Source: Streptomyces sp. BK340 (GTDB lineage Bacteria > Actinomycetota > Actinomycetes > Streptomycetales > Streptomycetaceae). Taken from it: a DNA stretch of 64,000 bases. The stretch is taken from contig NZ_VISR01000032.1 of the NCBI RefSeq assembly GCF_007827595.1, positions 1 through 64,000 on the forward strand. The letters run 5' to 3'. The translations under genes and the position numbers were made by a program. The notes below the pieces were generated by a model. It had not been told where the DNA came from. It saw only the letters and a program-made list of their open reading frames with translations, and did no database searches. Shown here piece after piece: positions 9,881-17,827 of the stretch. The first letter of the stretch is position 1. Each line of letters starts with the position of its first letter.

Positions 9881-11248
9881 TCAGTGGGCCATCGGCAGCG
9901 CCGCCAGGTCGGCGATCGCCAGGGTGAGCGGGCCGAACACGGCGAGCAGCGCGGCCGCGCGGAGGGCGGCGGCACTGCGCAGCATCGCGGCGGGGGCGCC
10001 GAGGCGCAGCAGCGCGGCCACGGTGTCGGCACGGCACTGGCGGGCCTCGGTGGCCGCCGTCAGCAGGGTCGCCACCGTGCTGCCGGTGACCACGAGCGCG
10101 CCGAGGGTCGTCAGCGGGCCGAAGGAGGGTTCGGGGCCGTTGTACAGGGCGGTCAGGGCGTAGGCGGCGGACGCCACCGCGCACACCACGCCGAGGGGGC
10201 GGCCGATCCGGGTGGCCTCCGCCATCAGGCCCCGGCCGGCCAGCAGCCTGAGCGCGCCCGGCCGGACGGACTGCAGGACGCGCCCGCACAGATGGGTGAG
10301 GCCGGGGGAGGCGAGGACGAGCCCGAGGGCGGTCAGCACCCAGCCGACCAGGACGGTGAAGGCCTCGACCGGCAGGTCGGTGAGGTCCGGGGCGGGGGTG
10401 GTGCGACCGGCGTAGGCCTGCACGGCGAGGCCGGCGGCGACGGTGGCGACGCCCCAGGGCAGGCCCACGGGGGCTTCACGGGGCGGCGGGAGGGCGGCGG
10501 GGATGTCGGGCTCGGCGGCGTCCTGTTCCGGTGCCTCGGAGTCGGTGACCCCGGCGTGAGCCGCCTCGGGCGGAGTCTGCCGGGCGCTCTCCGGCTCCCC
10601 GGCGGCGGCACGCGGCCCCGCGGGGGCGAACAACCGCGCCCCGAGCCTCCCGCGCACCCCGGACGTCTCTCGCTGTGCCGCGTGACCGTGCGCACCGGAG
10701 CGGCCGGAGGCGCGGGTTGTCCTGGCGGGCCGGCGCGGGTCCCTGGGGCGCAGGGCGACGGCCACCGCCGTCGAGGCGAACACCGGGACCAGGCCCAGCA
10801 GGGTCAGGGCCGCCGGCACCGGGAGGGGCTGGTCCACGGCCAGGAACTGGGCCGCCGCGCCGTCGAAGGGCATGCCCGTCAGATCGCCGCGCAGGTGCAG
10901 GAAGACCAGCAGCGCCAGCATCGAGCCCAGGGCGGTGGACAGGGCCGTCGTCAGCGCCGAGACCGCCATCAGGCGGGCCGGGCCCAGGCCCACGGCGGAC
11001 AGGTTCTGCCGGGGTCTGGTACCGGGGTCCGTGCGGGCCACCGCGAGCGCGAAGTACACCGTGGCGGCGAGCGGGACCAGGCACCAGGCCAGCCGCAGCA
11101 CGGCCGCGCCCGGGGTCTGCGGGTGGCCCAGCGCGTAGCCCAGGGTGCCGAGCAGCAGGAAGCCGGTGCCCCCCGAGGCGGCGGCGACCAGCAGACGGCG
11201 CAGCTGGACGGCGGGCCGGGCCGCGCGGGTCAGGCGGAGAGCGAGCAC
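9881..11248 (-). CDS. ABC transporter permease (FtsX/MacB-like)
   Basis: 455 residues with about eight to ten predicted membrane helices: several in the first 220 residues, then a hydrophilic Ala/Pro/Arg-rich region at about 165-245 and further helices to the end. GTG 11248 overlaps the stop of the upstream ATPase gene by 19 nt, so the pair is coupled. Such permeases with large polar regions export lipids, peptides or antibiotics, or transmit mechanical signals; none can be chosen here. The middle charged region is low complexity and poorly conserved in appearance. Confidence 0.7.
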   Translation of the reverse strand: MLALRLTRAARPAVQLRRLLVAAASGGTGFLLLGTLGYALGHPQTPGAAVLRLAWCLVPLAATVYFALAVARTDPGTRPRQNLSAVGLGPARLMAVSALTTALSTALGSMLALLVFLHLRGDLTGMPFDGAAAQFLAVDQPLPVPAALTLLGLVPVFASTAVAVALRPRDPRRPARTTRASGRSGAHGHAAQRETSGVRGRLGARLFAPAGPRAAAGEPESARQTPPEAAHAGVTDSEAPEQDAAEPDIPAALPPPREAPVGLPWGVATVAAGLAVQAYAGRTTPAPDLTDLPVEAFTVLVGWVLTALGLVLASPGLTHLCGRVLQSVRPGALRLLAGRGLMAEATRIGRPLGVVCAVASAAYALTALYNGPEPSFGPLTTLGALVVTGSTVATLLTAATEARQCRADTVAALLRLGAPAAMLRSAAALRAAALLAVFGPLTLAIADLAALPMAH

Positions 11249-11970
11249 GCGGCCCGGCCTTCCGTCTCCGGGGCGTCCGGCAGGTGCACGGTCTTCACGC
11301 GGCGCCCGTCCAGCAGGGCGAGCGCACGGTCGGCGAGGGCCGCCGTGTCGGAGTCGTGCGTGGCGAGCACGACGGTGATCCCGTGCGAGCGGGCCGCCGT
11401 GGTGAGCGTGCGCAGCACATGGGCGCGGTCGGCGCGGTGCAGCGGGGCCGTCGGCTCGTCCGCGAAGAGGACCGTGGGCCCGGGGGCGAGCGCACGGGCG
11501 ATGCAGACGCGCTGGCGCTCCGCCTGCTGCAGCTCGTGCGGGCGTCTGCGGGCCCGGTCGCCGACGTCCAGCCGCTCCAGCCACTCCAGCGCGGCCACCT
11601 TGGCCCGGCGGCGGCTGGTGCCGCGCAGCATCAGCGGGAGGGCGGCGTTCTCCCAGACGTTCAGCTCCGGTACGAGCGCGGGGGACGGGTCGATCCAGCC
11701 GAAGCGGTCGCGGCGCAGCCGCTCACGGGCCATCGTCCCCAGCGTGTGCATGGGCGTGCTGTTGAACCAGACCTCGCCCTGCTGCGCCCGCACCAGGCCG
11801 GACAGGCACCTGAGGAGCGTGGTCTTGCCGCTGCCGCGCGGGCCGCTGACGGCGAGGATCTCGCCCTGCCGCACCGCGAGCGAGACACCGGCCAGGCCTG
11901 GCGAGCCGTCGCGGTGCGTGAAGTGCAGGGAGCGTGCCCACAGCACGTCGTTGTCCGGCGGGGCCTCCAT
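11230..11970 (-). CDS. ABC transporter ATP-binding protein with atypical signature motif
   Basis: 246 residues from ATG 11970 (MEAPPDNDVLW). Walker A is GPRGSGKTTLL, the Q-loop and Walker B (VLFADEPTAPL) are present, and the switch His lies in LATHDSD. The ABC signature normally reads LSGGQ; here it is LQQAERQRVCIARAL. The rest follows the MacB/LolD-type exporters that partner FtsX-like permeases. The coupled permease lies downstream. The missing LSGG glycines may change ATP hydrolysis or mark a dedicated subfamily. Confidence 0.8.
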   Translation of the reverse strand: MEAPPDNDVLWARSLHFTHRDGSPGLAGVSLAVRQGEILAVSGPRGSGKTTLLRCLSGLVRAQQGEVWFNSTPMHTLGTMARERLRRDRFGWIDPSPALVPELNVWENAALPLMLRGTSRRRAKVAALEWLERLDVGDRARRRPHELQQAERQRVCIARALAPGPTVLFADEPTAPLHRADRAHVLRTLTTAARSHGITVVLATHDSDTAALADRALALLDGRRVKTVHLPDAPETEGRAACSLSA

Positions 11971-12091
11971 GGGCGTACACCTCGGTTCTGATCCGTTGTT
12001 CCCTTGCTGCGTCCCCCGTCCGGGGGAACGAAGGCTGGGCCGATCGGTCACTGGAACGCTAGGCAGCCGCTACCGGGAGGCCGGACAGCAC

Positions 12092-12139
12092 ACGGCCCCG
12101 GGCCGCCGTTCTCACTCGAACGGACGGCACCGGGGCCGG
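12092..12139 (-). terminator. Terminator hairpin after aminotransferase gene
   Basis: CGGCCCCGG at 12093-12101 pairs with CCGGGGCCG at 12130-12138, and the inner GCCG..GTT pairs with AAC..CGGC. It begins about 23 nt beyond the stop codon of the minus-strand aminotransferase gene. Confidence 0.6.
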
Positions 12140-12161
12140 TGTCGGTCATCCAGTCGGATGA

Positions 12162-13544
12162 TCAGAGCTTGGTCCACGCCTCCGTGAGGGTGGCCCGCAG
12201 GATCTGCTCGATCTCGTCGAAGGTCTCCTGGTTGGAGATCAGCGGCGGGGCGAGCTGGACGACCGGGTCACCACGGTCGTCGGCGCGGCAGTACAGGCCG
12301 TTCTCGAACAGGGCCTTGGAGAGGAAGCCGTACAGGACGCGCTCGGTCTCCTCCTCGTTGAAGGACTCCTTGGTGTGCTTGTCCTTCACCAGCTCGATGC
12401 CGTAGAAGAAGCCGTTGCCGCGGACGTCGCCGACGATCGGCAGGTCGTGCAGCTTCTGCAGCGTGGAGAGGAACGCGCCCTCGTTGTCCAGCACGTGCTG
12501 GTTGAGGCCCTCGCGCTCGAACAGGTCCAGGTTCGCCAGGCCCACCGCGGCCGACACGGGGTGGCCGCCGAAGGTGTAGCCGTGCAGGAAGGTGTTGTCG
12601 CCCTTGTAGAACGGCTCGGCGATCCGGTCGGAGACGATGCAGGCGCCGATCGGGGAGTAGCCCGAGGTCATGCCCTTGGCGCAGGTGATCATGTCCGGGA
12701 CGTAGCCGAACTTGTCGCAGGCGAACATCGTGCCCAGGCGGCCGAAGGCGCAGATGACCTCGTCCGACACGAGCAGCACGTCGTACTTGTCGCAGATCTC
12801 GCGCACGCGCTGGAAGTAGCCGGGCGGGGGCGGGAAGCAGCCGCCGGCGTTCTGCACGGGTTCGAGGAAGACCGCGGCGACGGTGTCCGGGCCCTCGAAG
12901 AGGATCTCCTGCTCGATCTGGTCGGCGGCCCAGCGGCCGAAGGCCTCCGGGTCGTCGCCGAAGAGCGGGGCGCGGTAGATGTTGGTGTTCGGCACCTTGT
13001 GCGCGCCCGGCACCAGCGGCTCGAAGGGGGCCTTCAGGCCCGGCAGGCCGGTGATGGACAGGGCGCCCTGCGGGGTGCCGTGGTAGGCGACCGCACGCGA
13101 GATGACCTTGTACTTGGTCGGCTTGCCCTGCAGCTTGAAGTACTGCTTGGCGAGCTTCCAGGCGGTCTCGACCGCCTCACCGCCGCCCGTGGTGAAGAAG
13201 ACCTTGTTCAGGTCGCCGGGGGCGTAGTCGGCGATGCGCTCGGCCAGCTCCACGGCCTTCGGGTGGGCGTAGGACCACACCGGGAAGAACGCCAGCTCCT
13301 GGGCCTGCTTGAAGGCGGTCTCGGCGAGTTCCGTGCGGCCGTGACCGGCCTGGACCACGAACAGACCGGCGAGACCGTCGAGGTAGCGCTTGCCCTTGTC
13401 GTCGTAGATGTAGGTGCCCTCGCCCCGCACGATGGTCGGGACGGGAGAGTTCTCGTACGAGGACATGCGGGTGAAGTGCATCCACAGGTGGTCGTACGCG
13501 GTGCGGCTGAGGTCCTTCTGGGTCACGGTTATCGGGTTCCCCAC
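12162..13544 (-). CDS. Class III aminotransferase, probable polyamine transaminase
   Basis: 460-residue PLP enzyme. The cofactor lysine is in DMITCAKGMTSGYSP, the aspartate in VSDEVICAFGRLG, and the FFTTGGGEAVETAWKLA loop binds phosphate. It is of the class III omega-aminotransferase type (putrescine, pyruvate or beta-alanine aminotransferases). Its neighbours are an Lrp regulator, a gamma-aminobutyraldehyde dehydrogenase and a PotD-like protein, so it probably transaminates putrescine or related diamines to aminoaldehydes. GTG 13544 overlaps the end of the regulator gene by 16 nt, so both are co-transcribed from the regulator promoter. Substrate is inferred from context. Confidence 0.88.
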   Translation of the reverse strand: MGNPITVTQKDLSRTAYDHLWMHFTRMSSYENSPVPTIVRGEGTYIYDDKGKRYLDGLAGLFVVQAGHGRTELAETAFKQAQELAFFPVWSYAHPKAVELAERIADYAPGDLNKVFFTTGGGEAVETAWKLAKQYFKLQGKPTKYKVISRAVAYHGTPQGALSITGLPGLKAPFEPLVPGAHKVPNTNIYRAPLFGDDPEAFGRWAADQIEQEILFEGPDTVAAVFLEPVQNAGGCFPPPPGYFQRVREICDKYDVLLVSDEVICAFGRLGTMFACDKFGYVPDMITCAKGMTSGYSPIGACIVSDRIAEPFYKGDNTFLHGYTFGGHPVSAAVGLANLDLFEREGLNQHVLDNEGAFLSTLQKLHDLPIVGDVRGNGFFYGIELVKDKHTKESFNEEETERVLYGFLSKALFENGLYCRADDRGDPVVQLAPPLISNQETFDEIEQILRATLTEAWTKL

Positions 13545-14050
13545 ATGTAGGTCTGCTTCTTCAGCTTCAGATAGACGAAGCTTTCGGTGGAGCGCACCCC
13601 GGGCAGGGCCCGGATGCGTTTGTTGATGACGTCCAGCAGGTGGTCGTCGTCCTCGCAGACGATCTCGGCGAGGATGTCGAACGAGCCCGCGGCCATCACC
13701 ACGTACTCGACTTCCGACATGCCGGTCAGCGCGTCCGCGATCGACTCGACATCGCCCTCGACGTTGATCCCGACCATCGCCTGCCTGCGGAAGCCCACGG
13801 TGAGCGGGTCCGTGACGGCGACGATCTGCATCACGCCCTGGTCCAGCAGCTTCTGGACGCGCTGGCGCACGGCCGCTTCGGAGAGGCCGACGGCCTTGCC
13901 GATCGCGGCGTACGGCCGGCGGCCGTCCTCCTGGAGCTGCTGAATGATGGCGAGGGAGACGGCGTCCAGCTGGGGACTGTTGCCGTTCCTGGACTCGCGG
14001 GACGAGTCCCTCTGGTCTGCGCTTCGACTGGCCACGAGCTCACTGTGCAC
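13529..14050 (-). CDS. Lrp/AsnC family transcriptional regulator
   Basis: About 173 residues from GTG 14050 (an upstream in-frame ATG at 14071 is possible). It has an N-terminal winged HTH (LDAVSLAIIQQLQEDGRRPYAAIGKAVGLSEAAVRQRVQKLL) and a C-terminal RAM ligand-binding domain (ADALTGMSEVEYVVMAAGSFDILAEI and LPGVRSTESFVYLKL). It is divergent from the aldehyde dehydrogenase gene and overlaps the aminotransferase gene, so it most likely controls this polyamine cluster. TTTCGCA-type repeats in the intergenic region may be its sites. Confidence 0.9.
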   Translation of the reverse strand: MHSELVASRSADQRDSSRESRNGNSPQLDAVSLAIIQQLQEDGRRPYAAIGKAVGLSEAAVRQRVQKLLDQGVMQIVAVTDPLTVGFRRQAMVGINVEGDVESIADALTGMSEVEYVVMAAGSFDILAEIVCEDDDHLLDVINKRIRALPGVRSTESFVYLKLKKQTYMWGTR

Positions 14051-14063
14051 GACGTCTCGACAG

Positions 14064-14124
14064 TTTCGCAAGGCCGTATCGATGAAATTCGTTGTTTGCG
14101 AGTCCCAGTCTTGCGGATTTCGCA
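14064..14124. promoter_or_regulatory. Candidate Lrp-type operator repeats in divergent promoter
   Basis: The intergenic region holds TTTCGCAA (from 14064), TTGCGA (14096-14101) and the small palindrome TGCG-GATTT-CGCA (14112-14124). Arrayed short half-sites fit oligomeric Lrp/AsnC proteins. Downstream, TAGGGT at 14168-14173 is a plausible -10 for the dehydrogenase gene at 14221. Confidence 0.45.
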
Positions 14125-14220
14125 GAAGAGGCCGGGATGGGGGTGTTGAAAACGTGGGGGCGGCGACTAGGGTGGGTGTCTCATTGATTGGACAGCTTGA
14201 ACCAGACCAGGAGGCCGGCA

Positions 14221-15660
14221 GTGAGCACCGAGCTGCGTCGTCTGCGCAACTACATCGACGGTGAGTTCCGGGACGCCGCCGACGGACGGACCACCGAGGT
14301 GGTCAACCCCGCGACGGGCGAGGCGTACGCCACCGCTCCGCTGTCCGGACAGGCGGACGTGGACGCGGCCATGGCGGCCGCCGCCGCGGCCTTCCCGGCC
14401 TGGCGCGACACGACCCCGTCCGAGCGGCAGAAGGCCCTCCTGAAGATCGCGGACGCGTTCGAGGAGCGTGCCGAGGAGCTGATCGCGGCCGAGGTGGAGA
14501 ACACGGGCAAGCCGACCGGGCTGACCCGCTCCGAGGAGATCCCGCCGATGGTCGACCAGATCCGCTTCTTCGCGGGTGCGGCCCGGCTGCTCGAGGGCCG
14601 CTCGGCCGGCGAGTACATGGACGGGATGACCTCGATCATCCGCCGCGAGCCGGTCGGCGTCTGCGCGCAGGTCGCGCCGTGGAACTACCCGATGATGATG
14701 GCCGTGTGGAAGTTCGCCCCGGCCATCGCCGCGGGCAACACGGTCGTCCTGAAGCCCTCGGACACCACCCCCGCCTCGACCGTCCTGATCGCCGAGATCA
14801 TGGGCTCGGTCCTGCCCAAGGGCGTCTTCAACGTCATCTGCGGCGACCGTGAGACCGGCCGCGCGATGGTCGAGCACGACACCCCGGCGATGGCCTCCAT
14901 CACCGGCTCCGTACGCGCCGGCATGTCCGTCGCCGAGTCCGCCTCCAAGGACCTCAAGCGGGTCCACCTGGAGCTGGGCGGCAAGGCCCCGGTCGTCGTC
15001 TTCGAGGACACCGACATCGCCAAGGCCGTCGAGGACATCTCGGTGGCGGGCTACTTCAACGCCGGCCAGGACTGTACGGCCGCGACCCGCGTCCTCGTCC
15101 AGGAGTCCATCCACGACGAGTTCGTCGCCGCGCTGGCGAAGGCCGCGTCCGAGACCAAGACCGGCCAGCCGGACGACGAGGACGTGCTCTTCGGCCCGCT
15201 GAACAACCCCAACCAGCTCAAGCAGGTCTCCGGCTTCATCGAGCGCCTGCCCGCCCACGCCAAGGTCGAGGCGGGCGGCCACCAGGTCGGCGACAAGGGC
15301 TACTTCTACGCCCCGACCGTCGTCTCCGGCCTGAAGCAGGACGACGAGATCGTCCAGAACGAGGTCTTCGGCCCGGTCATCACCGTCCAGTCCTTCACCG
15401 ACGAGGACCAGGCCGTCGAGTGGGCCAACGGCGTCGAGTACGCCCTCGCCTCCTCGGTGTGGACCAAGGACCACGGCCGCGCGATGCGCATGTCCAAGAA
15501 GCTCGACTTCGGTTGCGTGTGGATCAACACCCACATCCCGCTGGTCGCCGAGATGCCCCACGGCGGCTTCAAGAAGTCCGGCTACGGCAAGGACCTGTCG
15601 GCGTACGGCTTCGAGGACTACACGCGGATCAAGCACGTGATGACGTCGCTCGACTCGTAG
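14221..15660 (+). CDS. Gamma-aminobutyraldehyde dehydrogenase (cluster A)
   Basis: 479-residue NAD(P)-dependent aldehyde dehydrogenase from GTG 14221 after AGGAGG. Catalytic Cys lies in NAGQDCTAATR, the general-base Glu in LELGGKAPVVV, and the cofactor loop in APWNYPMMMAVWKFAPAIAAGN. The NAGQDCTA and GAARLLEGRSAGEY blocks resemble PuuC/PatD-type enzymes that oxidise 4-aminobutanal to GABA. It is divergent from an Lrp regulator-aminotransferase pair and upstream of a PotD-like gene. A second copy of the same type is at 33805. Confidence 0.9.
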   Translation: MSTELRRLRNYIDGEFRDAADGRTTEVVNPATGEAYATAPLSGQADVDAAMAAAAAAFPAWRDTTPSERQKALLKIADAFEERAEELIAAEVENTGKPTGLTRSEEIPPMVDQIRFFAGAARLLEGRSAGEYMDGMTSIIRREPVGVCAQVAPWNYPMMMAVWKFAPAIAAGNTVVLKPSDTTPASTVLIAEIMGSVLPKGVFNVICGDRETGRAMVEHDTPAMASITGSVRAGMSVAESASKDLKRVHLELGGKAPVVVFEDTDIAKAVEDISVAGYFNAGQDCTAATRVLVQESIHDEFVAALAKAASETKTGQPDDEDVLFGPLNNPNQLKQVSGFIERLPAHAKVEAGGHQVGDKGYFYAPTVVSGLKQDDEIVQNEVFGPVITVQSFTDEDQAVEWANGVEYALASSVWTKDHGRAMRMSKKLDFGCVWINTHIPLVAEMPHGGFKKSGYGKDLSAYGFEDYTRIKHVMTSLDS

Positions 15661-15678
15661 GAATCCGGGAACGGACAT

Positions 15679-15720
15679 GCGCGGCCCCGGACGGGTTCAC
15701 CTCCCCGTCCGGGGCCGCGC
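15679..15720 (+). terminator. Strong terminator hairpin after cluster A dehydrogenase
   Basis: A 17-bp GC-rich inverted repeat (GCGGCCCCGGACGGG and its complement) with a loop of 7 nt starts 18 nt after the stop codon. The next gene therefore probably has its own promoter. Confidence 0.8.
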
Positions 15721-15841
15721 CCTTCTGCCGTACGGTGCCGGCCGTTCTCCCGGCTGTGATCGACAAGGTGTCGGGTCCCACCCGGTGGGATCGACGCAGC
15801 GTCGATTGTCCGCGCACGGGGCCCCACGGCATCCTGCCTTG

Positions 15842-17035
15842 GTGCCCCAGACATCCTCGGTTCCGCGTCCCGTCTCCCGCCGTTCCCTGCTGCGCGCGCT
15901 CGGCGGCACCGGCGCGCTCGGCGCCCTGGCCGGCTGCGGGGTGCCCGCCGCCTACGTCAAGCCCGGCGACCGTGCCGTGACCGACGTGTCCGCCACCGAC
16001 AAGAAGCTGACCTGGGCGAACTGGCCGCTGTACATCGACACCGATGACGACAACCCCAACCGGCGGCCCACCCTCGAGGCCTTCGGGAAGCGCACCGGCA
16101 TCTCCGTCGACTACGTCGAGGAGATCAACGACAACGACGAGTTCTTCGGCAAGATCAGCCCCGCGCTGATGAACCACCAGTCGACCGGCCGCGACCTGAT
16201 CGTCATCAGCGACTGGATGTGCGCGCGCTTCGTCCGCCTGGGCTGGGTGCAGCGGATGGACCGCGCCCACCAGCCCAACGTGGCGAAGTACCTGGACCCG
16301 CTCCTGCGCTCACCGGGCTTCGACCCGGGCCGCATGTTCACGGTGCCCTGGCAGTCCGGCATCACCGGCATCGCGTACAACCGCCGCAAGCTCGGCCGCG
16401 AGATACGCCACGTCTCGGACCTCTGGGCGAGCGACCTCAAGGGCCGCGTGACCCTGCTCTCCGGCCTGGACGAGTCGTTCGCGCTGCTGATGCAGGGCAA
16501 CGGCGTGGACGTCACCCGGTGGACCGCGGACGACTTCCACCGGGTCTGCGACCAGGTGGAGCGCGAGGTCCACGGCGGCCAGATCCGCCGCTTCACCGGC
16601 AACGACTACACCAAGGACCTGGTCAGCGGCGACGTCCTCGCCTGCCAGGCCTACTCGGGCGACGTCATCCAGCTCCAGGCGGACAACCCCGACATCCGCT
16701 TCGTCGTCCCCGAGGAGGGCGCCGAGCTGTGGTCGGACTCCCTGATGATCCCCAACCGGGCCCGCCACAAGACCAACGCGGAGCGCCTGGTCGACTACTA
16801 CTACGACCCCGAGGTCGCCGCGCAGCTCGCCGCCTGGGTCAACTACGTCTGCCCGGTCCCGGCGGCCAGGGAGGTGCTGGCGGCGTCCAAGGACAAGGAC
16901 ACCGCGGCCCTGGCCGGCAACCCCCTGATCTTCCCGGACGACACCATGCGCAAGCGGCTGGCCATCGCCCGGGACATCACCTCCGAGGAGCGGGTGGAGT
17001 TCGCGAAGCGGTGGAACCGGATCGTGGGGCTGTAG
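15842..17035 (+). CDS. PotD-like polyamine-binding lipoprotein (cluster A)
   Basis: About 397 residues from GTG 15842. The N-terminus carries a twin-arginine signal (SRRSLLRALGG) ending in a lipobox LAGC. The mature part has the PotD/spermidine-putrescine pattern: LTWANWPLYID, VDYVEEINDNDEFFGKI, GRDLIVISDWM, and GDVIQLQADNPDI. It closely resembles the binding protein at 35393. No permease or ATPase follows, so it may feed the PotABC importer in cluster B, or act as a sensor-type binding protein. Its stop is 1 nt from the stop of the convergent response regulator gene. Confidence 0.85.
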   Translation: MPQTSSVPRPVSRRSLLRALGGTGALGALAGCGVPAAYVKPGDRAVTDVSATDKKLTWANWPLYIDTDDDNPNRRPTLEAFGKRTGISVDYVEEINDNDEFFGKISPALMNHQSTGRDLIVISDWMCARFVRLGWVQRMDRAHQPNVAKYLDPLLRSPGFDPGRMFTVPWQSGITGIAYNRRKLGREIRHVSDLWASDLKGRVTLLSGLDESFALLMQGNGVDVTRWTADDFHRVCDQVEREVHGGQIRRFTGNDYTKDLVSGDVLACQAYSGDVIQLQADNPDIRFVVPEEGAELWSDSLMIPNRARHKTNAERLVDYYYDPEVAAQLAAWVNYVCPVPAAREVLAASKDKDTAALAGNPLIFPDDTMRKRLAIARDITSEERVEFAKRWNRIVGL

Positions 17036-17036
17036 G

Positions 17037-17726
17037 TCAGTCCTGGTCGCCGTGCTGCTCCAGGTGCGAGGCCAGGACCGCGGCCTGGACCCTGCGCTGT
17101 ACGCCCAGCTTGGCCAGCAGGCGGGAGATGTGGTTCTTGACGGTCTTCTCGGACAGGTACAGCTTGCTGCCGATCTCGCGGTTGGTCAGGCCGTCGCCGA
17201 TCAGGGCGAGGATGTCGCGTTCGCGCGGGGACAGACTCGCCAGCTCGGGGGGCAGTGCGGGAGTCTCGGCGGGCCCGGTCCGCAGGGACCGCATGAGGCG
17301 GGCGGTCGTCGCGGGGTCCAGCATCGACTGGCCCGAGGCGACCGTGCGGACCGCCGACACCAGGTCGGAGCCCTTGATCTGCTTCAGGACGTACCCGGAC
17401 GCCCCGGCCATGATCGCGTCGAGCAGGGCGTCCTCGTCGTCGAAGGAGGTCAGCATCAGGCAGGCCAGTTCCGGCATCCGGCTGCGCAGCTCGCGGCAGA
17501 CCGAGATGCCGTCCCCGTCGGGCAGGCGCACGTCGAGCACGGCGACGTGCGGGCGCAGCGCGGGGCCGCGGGTGAGGGCGTGCTCGGCGGTGTCCGCGTC
17601 GCCGACCACGGAGATGTCCGGTTCGGCGTCGAGCAGGTCGGCCAGGCCGCGCCGGACGACCTCGTGGTCGTCCAGCAGGAACACCCGGATCGGGTGCTGC
17701 TCGGTGAAGGTGTGTGCCTCGGTCAT
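17037..17726 (-). CDS. NarL/DevR-like response regulator
   Basis: 229 residues from ATG 17726. The receiver domain (about 13-130) has the acidic pair Asp19-Asp20, the phospho-acceptor Asp65 (VAVLDVRLPDG) and Lys in GYVLKQIKG. The LuxR-type HTH (about 160-215) reads LSPRERDILALIGDGLTNREIGSKLYLSEKTVKNHISRLLAKL. The KTVKNH recognition region is like DevR/DosR of actinobacteria. The matching DevS-like kinase is at 22202 in the same island. A palindrome at 17806-17821 lies about 80 bp upstream of the start. Confidence 0.9.
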   Translation of the reverse strand: MTEAHTFTEQHPIRVFLLDDHEVVRRGLADLLDAEPDISVVGDADTAEHALTRGPALRPHVAVLDVRLPDGDGISVCRELRSRMPELACLMLTSFDDEDALLDAIMAGASGYVLKQIKGSDLVSAVRTVASGQSMLDPATTARLMRSLRTGPAETPALPPELASLSPRERDILALIGDGLTNREIGSKLYLSEKTVKNHISRLLAKLGVQRRVQAAVLASHLEQHGDQD

Positions 17727-17805
17727 GACGACCCCTCGTTCCCCGGTCGGGGCAGCCTGAGGACCGCCCCGAAGCCGATCATCGTCCGTCGGAGCCGTGG
17801 ACACC

Positions 17806-17821
17806 AGGGCCGAAAGGCCCT
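17806..17821. promoter_or_regulatory. DevR-box-like palindrome or SulP terminator
   Basis: AGGGCC-GAAA-GGCCCT is a perfect inverted repeat. It fits GGGNC-N4-GNCCC, the core arrangement of the mycobacterial DosR box, and is 81 bp upstream of the response regulator ATG. It also begins 7 nt past the SulP stop and could fold as a short GNRA-looped terminator. Both roles are possible. Confidence 0.5.
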
Positions 17822-17827
17822 ACTCGG

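Noticed and set aside
9686..12187. Long plus-strand open frame opposite the ABC transporter pair
   Set aside because: Low-complexity Gly/Arg composition typical of antisense frames in high-G+C DNA; the minus strand has clear ABC ATPase and membrane helices.
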